Part shown: one piece after another, positions 1 through 7,764 of the stretch
Layout: each line of letters starts with the position of its first letter
Position numbering within the stretch: position 1 is the stretch's first letter
NCBI RefSeq assembly: GCF_040790665.1
Contig: NZ_CP160849.1
Span: 1,823,501 to 1,887,500 of the forward strand
DNA length: 64,000 nt
Reading direction: 5' to 3'
From: Sulfitobacter pontiacus
GTDB taxonomy: Bacteria > Pseudomonadota > Alphaproteobacteria > Rhodobacterales > Rhodobacteraceae
Program-made: the position numbers and the translations under genes
The notes under the pieces: generated by a model
The model's input: the letters and a program-made list of their open reading frames with translations, nothing else
Database searches by the model: none
What the model was told of the DNA's origin: nothing

Positions 1-719
1 GGGGCTTCGACGCGCCGACAGCCTATTACGCCGCGATGCCGGGTGGCTTGCAGGACATGGTTATCTTTGGCACCGAAGCGGGGGGCGATCCGCGCGCGCT
101 GTCCCTGATCCATGCCACGCGGGTGCTGATCATCGTTACCCTCGCGCCTGCTTTCCTGACGCTGGCTTACGGGACGGGGCTGACCAATCCTATCGGCGCG
201 CCGGTGACGGAACTGCCAGTGGGAGAGATGGCCCTGATGGCCGCCGCCGCCCTGATCGGCTGGAAGGGAGGAGAGCGGATTGGCCTGTTCGGTGCCTCGA
301 TCCTCGGCCCCATGAGCGTCACCGCTGTCTTGTCACTGGCTGGCCTGATCCACAGCCGCCCGCCCGCCGAGGCCATCCTGGCCGCGCAGTTCTTTATCGG
401 CTGCGGGATCGGCGTGCATTTTCTGGGCGTGACATGGCGCGAGCTGACGCGGGTGGTGCTGGCGGGCATCGCCTATGTGCTGGTGCTCGCCGTTTTGGCC
501 GCAGGTTTCACCGGGCTTGTCACTTGGGCCGGGTTGGGTAACCCGGTCGAGGCATTCCTTGCCTTCGCGCCGGGCGGGCAGGCCGAGATGACGGTGCTGG
601 CCATCGTGACCGGTGCGGATTTGGGCTTTGTCATCACCCACCATCTGACCCGCATCGTGCTGGTGATCGTCGGCGCGCCGCTGGTTGCGGGGTTTATGGC
701 GCGTAGACGGAAGGGTTGA
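1..719 (+). CDS. AbrB-family membrane protein, C-terminal part (5' end outside window)
   Basis: The frame is open from the first whole codon (position 3) to TGA at 717-719, giving about 238 residues; the N-terminal part lies outside the window. The visible start, FDAPTAYYAAMPGGLQDM, resembles the signature of the second AbrB repeat (members are often labelled ammonia monooxygenase or AbrB regulator). The rest alternates hydrophobic helices with Gly-rich turns, and a second copy of the motif (FLAFAPGGQAEM) follows about 155 residues later, as expected for a duplicated transporter-like fold. Substrate unknown. Its last 26 bases overlap the 3' end of the convergent dehydrogenase gene. Confidence 0.85.
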   Translation, partial: GFDAPTAYYAAMPGGLQDMVIFGTEAGGDPRALSLIHATRVLIIVTLAPAFLTLAYGTGLTNPIGAPVTELPVGEMALMAAAALIGWKGGERIGLFGASILGPMSVTAVLSLAGLIHSRPPAEAILAAQFFIGCGIGVHFLGVTWRELTRVVLAGIAYVLVLAVLAAGFTGLVTWAGLGNPVEAFLAFAPGGQAEMTVLAIVTGADLGFVITHHLTRIVLVIVGAPLVAGFMARRRKG

Positions 720-1668
720 TCATATGGATCGGAGCGCCTGCCGCATAGGCGTTCACCTGTTCGAAGATATCCGCGAATTGCTTGTCGAATTCATCCTCGG
801 TGACAAAGCCGATATGCGGGGTGGCGATCAATCTGGGATGCGAGAGCAGCGGGTCGTTGGGATCGGTCAGCGGCTCGAAATCAAAGACATCCACCGCCGC
901 CGCGCTCAGATGCCCGGCGTTAAGCGCTTGCAGCAGCGCGCCTTCGGCAATCAGTCCGGCGCGGGAGGTGTTCACTAATACCGAACGCGGCTGCATCGCA
1001 CCGAGGTCGTCGGCGGTGACACTGCCGCGCGTCTCAGATGTAAGTCGCAGATGCAGCGAAACCACGTCACAGGACCCGAAAAACGCCGCGCGGCTTTCGG
1101 CGACGGTCTCACCATCCGCTTTCGCCCGCGCGCGCCCGGCTTCGGAACTCCACCAGATGATCTCCATCCCGAAGGCGCGGGCATAGTCCGCCACCACACG
1201 TCCGATACGCCCATAGCCATAAAGCCCCAGCCGCCGCCCGCGCAGACTGCGCCCTACGCCTATCTGCCAGTTGCCTGCCTTCACGCTCGTCATCTGCTGC
1301 GGCAACTGCCGCATGGCCGCAAGGATCAGCGCAAAGGTCAGTTCCGCCGCCGCATGGTTGGCCCCATCCGCACCTTTGTTGGAACACAGCAGCACGCCCT
1401 GATCGGTGCAGGCCGCGACGTCCACATGCGGATAGGCACCGCGCTGCGAAATCAGGCGCAGGTTTGGCAGACGCTCCAGCAACCCCCGCGTCACCTTGGT
1501 CCGCTCGCGAAAGAGTACGACGCAGTCGGCATCCTGTAAACGGTCGGCCAAGATCGCCTCGTCAGGCTGATGATCCGTCCAGACGGTGACATCATGCCCC
1601 GCCAGCAGGTTAAAGCAGGGCAGTCCGCGCAGGGTGTCGAACCAGTCGTCGAGTATATGAACCTTCAT
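694..1668 (-). CDS. D-2-hydroxyacid dehydrogenase family protein (NAD-dependent)
   Basis: 324 residues, normal for the D-isomer-specific 2-hydroxyacid dehydrogenase family. A Rossmann motif GYGRIG sits near residue 155, followed by the family pattern of a conserved Arg (VNTSRAGLI, near 235), an acidic residue (VDVFDFEP) and the catalytic His (ATPHIGF, near 285). The likely reaction is NAD(P)H-linked reduction of a 2-oxoacid or the reverse; the substrate cannot be told from sequence. It is the last gene of the minus-strand tct / prpF-like operon, suggesting it handles a metabolite of the imported acid. Its 3' end overlaps the AbrB-like gene by 26 bases. Confidence 0.88.
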   Translation of the reverse strand: MKVHILDDWFDTLRGLPCFNLLAGHDVTVWTDHQPDEAILADRLQDADCVVLFRERTKVTRGLLERLPNLRLISQRGAYPHVDVAACTDQGVLLCSNKGADGANHAAAELTFALILAAMRQLPQQMTSVKAGNWQIGVGRSLRGRRLGLYGYGRIGRVVADYARAFGMEIIWWSSEAGRARAKADGETVAESRAAFFGSCDVVSLHLRLTSETRGSVTADDLGAMQPRSVLVNTSRAGLIAEGALLQALNAGHLSAAAVDVFDFEPLTDPNDPLLSHPRLIATPHIGFVTEDEFDKQFADIFEQVNAYAAGAPIHMINPSVYAP

Positions 1669-1677
1669 CCCTGCACC

Positions 1678-1836
1678 CTATGCTGAAAGCGCGTTGATCG
1701 CTTTGCTGACCCGTTCGTGCAGGATCAGCAGATCGGGGTCGCGGTCTTTTTGAGTGTTGAGGCTGGCGATCAGCTCGGCACGCAGTTTTTCCAGATCACG
1801 GCGGGCGGTTTTGATTTTCTCGTAATTGGTCATCAT
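1678..1836 (-). CDS. small conserved-looking helical protein, 52 aa
   Basis: A 52-codon frame (MMTNYEKIKTARRDLEKLR...) fits the gap between the universal stress gene and the dehydrogenase. TGAGAAG, formed over the stop of the upstream gene, gives a good ribosome binding site 3-8 bases before the ATG. The product is charged and heptad-like (Leu/Ile spaced by Lys, Arg, Glu), without a signal peptide or membrane segment. Position within the operon and the binding site support translation. Family not recognised. A second ATG at codon 2 is equally possible. Confidence 0.6.
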   Translation of the reverse strand: MMTNYEKIKTARRDLEKLRAELIASLNTQKDRDPDLLILHERVSKAINALSA

Positions 1837-1843
1837 TCGCTTC

Positions 1844-2659
1844 TCAATGGGACAACAAAACGGGGATTTTGATCTTTTCCAGCACCTCGGCGGTCACGCC
1901 GCCAAGGAAATCTTCACGAAATTTGGAATGCTCATAGGCACCCAGCACCAGCAGCGAGGGGTCATGGCGCTCGCAATAGGACAGTAGAGTCTGTGAAACC
2001 GGATGGGTTGTCGGAAAGTCCTCATGCACCGCTTCGACGCCGTGGCGGTCGAGGTGGGTCATCAGATCGGTGATCGGCCAGGATGTGCGTTTGCCGACCG
2101 TCAGCACGCTGACCCGGCCATCGGCCTCAAGCAGGCGCAAGCTGTCCGACAGCGCCCGCGCGGCGGCGCGACCACCGTCCCATGCCAGCGCCGCGTGGCT
2201 GTGCTGCGCGCCTGCGTCATAGCCCGCGGGCACCACGATCACCGGACGCCCGGACTGCAAGGCGATGCGGTCCGGGTGGTGGGTCACATGGGCGTCATCA
2301 CTCTCGGTACGGGCACCGACGATCAGCATGTCGTAGTACCGCGCGCCTTCGGAAAGCAGCATGTCGATGCGGCCGGTCTCTTCGCGGAAATCCAGCGCGT
2401 CGCCCAGACCGAGGGCGGGGCGGAGTTCTTCGAACCGGCGGATGACCTCGGCCAAGATTTCGTTGTTGGCAGCCTCCAACAGGGCGCGAGCCTCTTCGGG
2501 GATCCAGCGGGAACGACGGTCGATCACCTCATGCGCGGTATGCGCAAGGATCGCCGTCACATGTGCGCCGCGCTGTTTGGCCAGTGAGGCGGCATAGCGC
2601 AGCGCGGCGACGGAAGCGTCCGAGCCGTTGAAGGCGACAAGCAGGTTCATCACGGGCAT
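1844..2659 (-). CDS. universal stress protein, tandem UspA domains
   Basis: 271 residues from the chosen start (MPVMNLLVAFNGSDAS). A longer frame runs to 2704, but GGGAGGG lies 11 bases before 2659 and the upstream stop is one base away, so 2659 is preferred. Residues 1-140 and 145-271 are two UspA-like repeats, each ending in the typical beta strand and Gly loop (MLIVGARTES; LLVLGAYEHSKF). Tandem Usp proteins bind nucleotides and are induced by stress or starvation in other bacteria. Usp genes beside TTT and TRAP transporters are common in Roseobacters; the role here is inferred to be transport-linked signalling, unproven. Confidence 0.88.
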   Translation of the reverse strand: MPVMNLLVAFNGSDASVAALRYAASLAKQRGAHVTAILAHTAHEVIDRRSRWIPEEARALLEAANNEILAEVIRRFEELRPALGLGDALDFREETGRIDMLLSEGARYYDMLIVGARTESDDAHVTHHPDRIALQSGRPVIVVPAGYDAGAQHSHAALAWDGGRAAARALSDSLRLLEADGRVSVLTVGKRTSWPITDLMTHLDRHGVEAVHEDFPTTHPVSQTLLSYCERHDPSLLVLGAYEHSKFREDFLGGVTAEVLEKIKIPVLLSH

Positions 2660-2660
2660 G

Positions 2661-3749
2661 TCAGCGGCCCTCCCAAATGCGCGAGGGGACAAAGACACAG
2701 CCATCCGCCAGCTTGCGGGCCGTCCGCAGCAGCCCGGCGGAGTTCAGCGCGAAGCCGTCGGACGTGTCGTAATCCACCAGCACGTCAATCGTGCCAGAGG
2801 CATGTTCGAGCACAACGTCGGCGGGGCTTTGAATGGGGCGTTCCAACAGGCCATCGGCCACACTGCCGGGGGTGAGCGCGCAGGAAGCAAGGCATTGCGC
2901 CCCGGTCACCGCCATGGAGGGGTGCGTGTTCCACGGCATGAAATAGCGCGTCGCGATGGTGCCACCGTTCTGGGCTGGGGCGAGCAAGCCGAACTTCGGC
3001 GTAACGGATTTTGCCACGTCTCCCATGCCCATGGCGGCCCCGGCCTGAAGGCGGATGGCTTCCATACGGGCAAAGAAATCCGTGTTCGCGTCAAGCTCGG
3101 CCACGCTCTCGTACCCCGTCAGGCCAAAGTCCGCCGCGCGGGCGATGACCATCGGCATGGCAACATCCATGCAGGTGACTTCGATCCCGTCAAAGGTATT
3201 GCGGATCTTGCCCGTGGGCAAAAACGCCCCGGTCGAAGAGCCGACGACCCCCATGAAGTTCAGCGCCACGGCTGCACCGGTGCCGGGCACGCCCGCGATC
3301 TCGGTGTCGCCGTCATAGGTAAGCACGCCGCCGGGGGTCAGCACTTTGGAGAGCACCTTGGCCCCAGTGTTGACGGCGTGGATCTTCACATCCGTCACAT
3401 CGCCGGTGGGCTGGACGAGGCCCAATTCCACCGCCGCAGGGCCAACACCGGACAGGATGTTTCCGCAGGTCGGTTTGAAGTCGACCAGCCGATCCTCGAC
3501 CGAGACTTGGGCGAAGAAATAGTCCACATCGGCCCAACCGTCGTCTGAAGGCGATAGCATCGCGACCTTGGTGGTGACCGCCGCGCCGCCGCCGATGCCG
3601 TCGATGTTGAGCGGATGGCCGGAGCCGACCACGGCGAGCAGCACTTCGGCGAGGGTTTCGCGGTCTTGGGGCAGATCCGCGCGGTTGAAGTATGGCCCCC
3701 GCGAGGTGCCGCCGCGCATGAAGAGATAGGGGATAGCAGTCTGTGTCAT
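2661..3749 (-). CDS. PrpF / 4-oxalomesaconate tautomerase-like isomerase
   Basis: 362 residues, the size of GalD (4-oxalomesaconate tautomerase) and PrpF (2-methylaconitate isomerase). The N-terminus IPYLFMRGGTSRGPYF matches the PrpF-family signature, and GIGGGAAVTTKVAML and the central CGNILSG motif are family hallmarks; the fold is a diaminopimelate-epimerase-like duplication. Members interconvert unsaturated tricarboxylates. Encoded 11 bases after the tctA-tctB fusion, it probably acts on the imported tricarboxylate (an aconitate, methylaconitate or oxalomesaconate). Which of these is open. GAGGAG ten bases before the ATG supports the start. Confidence 0.85.
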   Translation of the reverse strand: MTQTAIPYLFMRGGTSRGPYFNRADLPQDRETLAEVLLAVVGSGHPLNIDGIGGGAAVTTKVAMLSPSDDGWADVDYFFAQVSVEDRLVDFKPTCGNILSGVGPAAVELGLVQPTGDVTDVKIHAVNTGAKVLSKVLTPGGVLTYDGDTEIAGVPGTGAAVALNFMGVVGSSTGAFLPTGKIRNTFDGIEVTCMDVAMPMVIARAADFGLTGYESVAELDANTDFFARMEAIRLQAGAAMGMGDVAKSVTPKFGLLAPAQNGGTIATRYFMPWNTHPSMAVTGAQCLASCALTPGSVADGLLERPIQSPADVVLEHASGTIDVLVDYDTSDGFALNSAGLLRTARKLADGCVFVPSRIWEGR

Positions 3750-3760
3750 CTCTAAGCTCC

Positions 3761-5791
3761 TCAGTTCAGCGGCCAGGGCAGATCGACTGCGCCTTGCAGC
3801 AGACCCGGCGGGAAATCACGGTTGAGTGCCCCGGCCATGACGCACATCAGCGCGATGCCGCAGGCCGTCAGGATCAGGGTTTTCGGCCAATGCGCCTGTG
3901 CGCGAACCCGCAGGAAGCTGATCAAAAAGCCCAAGAGCGCGAGGATGAAGCCGACGAAGTATGTGGCGACGATCAACCCCACGAACCACGCCAGCGTGCT
4001 CCAGAGGCCATAGGGCGCATCCGCGTCCTCGCCCGAGACTTCCTTGTCGGCAAAGATCGCATCGCTTTCGGGACGCAGGATCATCTGCACCAGCAAGATC
4101 AGTAGCGCAGCCAAGGCGATGCCCCCCACGACCAGCGGCACGATCTTGTCTGTCATGTTGTAGTCGGGGATTAGCGAGGCATTGATCAGCGCGGCCACCA
4201 CGTAGCCCATGATGATCAGCAGAAAGACCAACGGCGCGCGTTTGGAACCGGACTGAACATCGCCCTCGGCCATGATCGACTTGGCCTGACGCAGGCCCAG
4301 CACGACAGAGACCACGGTGACGATCAGCAGCACGATGACGATAGGGGAGAAGATATAGTCCATCCCATCCTCAAAGGATTTGCGGAACCGGAACGACGCG
4401 ATCTGAAACGCTTGGTTCGAGAATTTCTCGACCGGGTTCGACAGGACGAAACCGATCAGGAAGGCCGGGCGCGACCAGTCAAAGCGGCGCAAGAAGATAC
4501 CGATCAGGCCGATCACGAAAAGCGCGAGGATGTCTTCGAAGTTCTGCCCCGACTGGAACGCCGCGAAGGAGATCAGCATGAACAGGAAAGGCGCGAGGTA
4601 GGTGAAGCGGATCGTGGTCAGCTTGGCGATTCCGCCCGAAGCCGCGATGCACAGCAGCGTGCCGACGACATTGGCCAGCGCCAGCAGCCAGACAATCGAA
4701 TAGGTGATGTCGAGGTTGTCGCGCAGCATCGAGGGGCCGACTTCGATCTCGCCGGACCCCAGCAGGGCGATGGCCCCGATGAAGATCGCCATGGAGCCAG
4801 AACCGGGGATGCCGAACAGCAGGGTAGGGACCAAGCCGCCGCCCTCTTTCGCGTTGTTCGAGCTTTCCGGCCCGATCACGCCACGCACTTCGCCTTTGCC
4901 GAAATTCGATTTGTCTTTCGTCGTTTGAACCGCGTGCCCGTAGGCGATCCAGTCAACGACTGACCCACCAAGGCCGGGGATGACGCCGACCACCACGCCG
5001 ATCAGTGAGCAGCGGACCGACAGCCATTTGTTGGCCACCCAGTCGCGCACGCCGTCGCCCCAGCCCGCGCCGAGTTTGGCTTCTTTGGAAATCGCCCGGT
5101 CTTGGCGCAGGAGCGATACGATCTCGGGCACGGCAAAGATGCCAAGGCCGACGATCACCAGTTTCAAGCCGTCTGTTAGATAGGGGATGTCATAGGTCGC
5201 CATCCGCAGGGAGCCGCCCGCATCAGCCTCGCCGATGGTGCCAATGAGCAGGCCAAGCCCCGCTGCCGCCAGACCTTTAAGCGCTACGCGCCCCGCCAGC
5301 ACCGCCACCATCGACAGGCCGAGGATCGAGATCATCAGCATCTCGGGCAGGCCGAAAGACAACACGATGGGACGCGCAACAACGATGAACAACGTCAGGA
5401 AAGCCGCGCCGACCAGACCGCCGAAGAGCGATGAGGTGAAAGCCGCCGAAAGCGCCCGCGCGGCTTGGCCTTTCTTGGCCATGGGAAAGCCATCGAGCAC
5501 CGTAGCTTGGCTGGCCGAAGAACCGGGGATGCCCATGAGGACGGAAGCGAAAGTGTCTGAGGTCGGCACGACCGCGACCATGCCGATCATCAGCGCCAGA
5601 CCCAGCACCGGGTCCATGCCGAACATGAAGGGCAAAAGCAGAGACAATCCCGCGATCCCACCGAGGCCGGGAAAGACGCCGACAGCCAGGCCCATGACGA
5701 CGCCCAACACCAGATATCCCAGTACTACAGGTTGCAAAATTAGAGCCCATGCCTGGCCAAGCGCAGGCAGAGCGGTTGCGAACAGATCCAT
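3761..5791 (-). CDS. tctA: tripartite tricarboxylate transporter, TctA-TctB fusion
   Basis: 676 residues, longer than TctA (about 500). Residues 1-500 are the large permease: VFPGLGGIAGLSLLLPFMFG near 40, the IPGSSASQA and LLFGIPGSG segments and about 12 hydrophobic helices. From about 520 to the end are four more membrane segments with the pattern of the small TctB subunit. The two membrane subunits are thus one polypeptide, working with periplasmic TctC in secondary, ion-driven uptake of a carboxylate. It follows tctC after 74 bases that contain a strong hairpin; GAGG nine bases before the ATG is the ribosome site. Confidence 0.9.
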   Translation of the reverse strand: MDLFATALPALGQAWALILQPVVLGYLVLGVVMGLAVGVFPGLGGIAGLSLLLPFMFGMDPVLGLALMIGMVAVVPTSDTFASVLMGIPGSSASQATVLDGFPMAKKGQAARALSAAFTSSLFGGLVGAAFLTLFIVVARPIVLSFGLPEMLMISILGLSMVAVLAGRVALKGLAAAGLGLLIGTIGEADAGGSLRMATYDIPYLTDGLKLVIVGLGIFAVPEIVSLLRQDRAISKEAKLGAGWGDGVRDWVANKWLSVRCSLIGVVVGVIPGLGGSVVDWIAYGHAVQTTKDKSNFGKGEVRGVIGPESSNNAKEGGGLVPTLLFGIPGSGSMAIFIGAIALLGSGEIEVGPSMLRDNLDITYSIVWLLALANVVGTLLCIAASGGIAKLTTIRFTYLAPFLFMLISFAAFQSGQNFEDILALFVIGLIGIFLRRFDWSRPAFLIGFVLSNPVEKFSNQAFQIASFRFRKSFEDGMDYIFSPIVIVLLIVTVVSVVLGLRQAKSIMAEGDVQSGSKRAPLVFLLIIMGYVVAALINASLIPDYNMTDKIVPLVVGGIALAALLILLVQMILRPESDAIFADKEVSGEDADAPYGLWSTLAWFVGLIVATYFVGFILALLGFLISFLRVRAQAHWPKTLILTACGIALMCVMAGALNRDFPPGLLQGAVDLPWPLN

Positions 5792-5829
5792 CGCACCGAC
5801 CTCGAAATGTTAAATTAAAGGGAGGGGGT

Positions 5830-5852
5830 GGCCCCGGGGCGCGCCCGGGGCC
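5830..5852 (-). other. intercistronic hairpin between tctC and tctA
   Basis: A perfect 9-bp stem (GGCCCCGGG with CCCGGGGCC) around a 5-base loop lies 14 bases after the tctC stop and 39 before the next gene. No T-run follows at once, so it looks like an mRNA 3'-end stabiliser or attenuator rather than a full terminator. Such hairpins commonly raise binding-protein mRNA over membrane-subunit mRNA. Confidence 0.6.
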
Positions 5853-5865
5853 GTGGGGGTCTCGC

Positions 5866-6942
5866 TTACTTCAGCGAAACGCCATAGGCTTCTTGCAGCC
5901 AGTTGGTGACGAAGGCCTTCGCCTCCGCGGAGACGGTCGTGCCGCGCTGCGTCGCCTTTGCCGCGCCTTCACCTACGAAGACGGGGTATTTCCCGACGCG
6001 CTTCTCGGCGATTTGGGCGAAATCTTCGCGGTTGCGCACCGCGTCGAAGGCTGCCGTGTAGGTTTCGATCACGTCATCGGGCGTCCCTGCGGGCAGGAAG
6101 GCGATCTTTTGCACCGGAAAACCTGCGATAAAGAAGGCTTTCCACGCGTCCCAAGCCTCACCTTCGGTCTCACAGCCTTCGGTGGCTTCGCAGACTTCCT
6201 TGAAGGTCAGGATGTCGGGGAAGGTGGGGTCACGAACGATGTTGCCATCGTCGTCCAGCGCGCCCCATGTCATCATCGGCACGGCTTGACCCTTTTCGAC
6301 CAGATCGGCAGAGGCACCGAGGTAGCTTGACGAGGTCTGATAATCGATCGTGGCCTCGCCGCGCTCAAACATAAGACGGCCATCGCCACGGCCCTTGATG
6401 CCAAAGACCGGCTCAACATTCATGCCCAGCATCTCCCATGCCAGCAACGGCACGAGGTCAAGGCGCGTGGCCCCCTGCGAACCGTAGATGAAGTTGATGT
6501 CTTTGAGGTTATTGGCGGTGCCATCAAATTTTTCACCGTCCGTAGGGTTCAGATAGGCGACCCCGCCGGTGCCCGATGCCATGACAGGCTTCCAGTCGCT
6601 GTACTCATACCGCACACGCGGATCGTCCAGCAGATACGGGAATTGGGTCGAGCCGGAGGTGCCGAAAAGAACCGTGCCCTCGTCATGCTCTTGCTCTTGG
6701 AACCAGTTGGCGCCTTTGGTTGAACCAGCGCCCGGCATGAATTTGACCACGACGGTGGGGTTGCCGGGCAGTTCTTCGGAAAGGAGCGGCGCAAAGAAGT
6801 TGGCCCATTTGGCCGAGCCGCCCGTTTCCGAGAAGGGGATGACCCACTCGATGGTTTTCCCTGCAAAGTCGACCTCGGCCAGCGCCGGGGCGGCAAGGCA
6901 AGCAGCAGATACAGCGGTTGCGGCGAAATACTTGATAGTCAT
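5866..6942 (-). CDS. tctC: tripartite tricarboxylate transporter substrate-binding protein
   Basis: 358 residues with a clear signal peptide (cleavage after ...AACLAAPALA). The mature part has the TctC/BugT venus-flytrap layout: IEWVIPFSETGGSAKWANF (nucleotide-free ligand-binding loop near 35-55) and VVKFMPGAGSTKGANW near 75. The closest pattern is the longer TctC group with an insertion near 200-240 and a Cys pair (CEATEGC). It binds the carboxylate in the periplasm and delivers it to the TctA-TctB fusion. First gene of the operon, divergent from the tctDE regulators, with 150 bases between them. Confidence 0.9.
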   Translation of the reverse strand: MTIKYFAATAVSAACLAAPALAEVDFAGKTIEWVIPFSETGGSAKWANFFAPLLSEELPGNPTVVVKFMPGAGSTKGANWFQEQEHDEGTVLFGTSGSTQFPYLLDDPRVRYEYSDWKPVMASGTGGVAYLNPTDGEKFDGTANNLKDINFIYGSQGATRLDLVPLLAWEMLGMNVEPVFGIKGRGDGRLMFERGEATIDYQTSSSYLGASADLVEKGQAVPMMTWGALDDDGNIVRDPTFPDILTFKEVCEATEGCETEGEAWDAWKAFFIAGFPVQKIAFLPAGTPDDVIETYTAAFDAVRNREDFAQIAEKRVGKYPVFVGEGAAKATQRGTTVSAEAKAFVTNWLQEAYGVSLK

Positions 6943-7054
6943 TGGTGTCCTCCCGTAGACATTCTGTATCGGTCAGACTTTCACGCCTGCCGTAATTCGT
7001 ATTTGTTTCAGGGAACGAATCCCTCCTCCAACACGGGCACACTGCCTTTCCAAC

Positions 7055-7072
7055 CTTGCGCGAAACTTGCGC
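7055..7072. promoter_or_regulatory. direct repeat, candidate TctD site
   Basis: CTTGCGC occurs twice, at 7055-7061 and 7066-7072, starting 11 bases apart, within the 150-base gap between the divergent tctC and tctD. Tandem half-sites one helical turn apart are the usual target form for OmpR-family regulators such as TctD. Binding is inferred; only the repeat is seen. Confidence 0.4.
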
Positions 7073-7092
7073 ATCAGGATTAAGTTTTAATC

Positions 7093-7764
7093 ATGCGCAT
7101 TGCAGTTATCGAAGACAATGAGGCTCTGGCACAGGGAATTGCCCATCGCTTGCGCGATCGGGGCCATGCGGTGGACCTGCTGCATGACGGGGAAGATGCT
7201 GACATTTTCTTGCGACACGAGGGGGCTGACCTGATCGTGCTGGACTGCAACTTGCCCGGTTGTGACGGGCTGGAAGTTCTGAGCCGCTTACGGCGTCGTG
7301 GCGACGGGACACCGGTGATCCTGCTGACTGCACGGGCTGAAACATCAGAGCGAGTAGCAGGGCTGGATGCCGGAGCCGACGATTACCTGACCAAACCCTT
7401 CGAGATGGATGAGTTGGAGGCGCGATTGCGGGCCATGGCGCGGCGCAAGAACCTTGAGTTCGCCGCCCGCGACGCGATTGGCCCATTGGTCTTTGACCGC
7501 ACGAACCGGCAGTTGCTGGAGGGGGAGCAGCCGCTGGCCTTCCCCCGCAAAGAACTGGCGACGCTGGAATGTCTACTGGAACGGCGCGGACGCATCGTGT
7601 CGAAATCCCAGTTGATCACCCATGTCTACGGCACCGGTGCCGCGCAGGAAGACAGCGCCATCGAGCCGCATGTGTCCCGTCTTCGCAAACGGTTAGAGCC
7701 CTTCGGCATCCGCATCAAAGCCGCCCGTGGGCTGGGCTATATGTTGGAGGTCGACAGCGCATGA
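7093..7764 (+). CDS. tctD: response regulator, OmpR/TctD family
   Basis: 223 residues. The receiver domain (1-115) has the acidic pocket (IEDNE near 5-9), phospho-acceptor Asp in LIVLDCNLPGCDG near 51, the Thr/Ala of LLTARAE and the Lys of DYLTKPFEM. A winged-helix DNA-binding domain follows (about 130-220; ending RLRKRLEPFGIRIKAARGLGYML). The stop overlaps the kinase start as ATGA, so the two are co-translated. The divergent position facing tctC, with the TctD-type sequence, argues that it controls the tricarboxylate operon. Confidence 0.92.
   Translation: MRIAVIEDNEALAQGIAHRLRDRGHAVDLLHDGEDADIFLRHEGADLIVLDCNLPGCDGLEVLSRLRRRGDGTPVILLTARAETSERVAGLDAGADDYLTKPFEMDELEARLRAMARRKNLEFAARDAIGPLVFDRTNRQLLEGEQPLAFPRKELATLECLLERRGRIVSKSQLITHVYGTGAAQEDSAIEPHVSRLRKRLEPFGIRIKAARGLGYMLEVDSA

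Noticed and set aside
7569..7760. Extended N-terminus of the tctE kinase
   Set aside because: Lies wholly inside tctD in another frame; the ATGA overlap start gives a normal first membrane helix.
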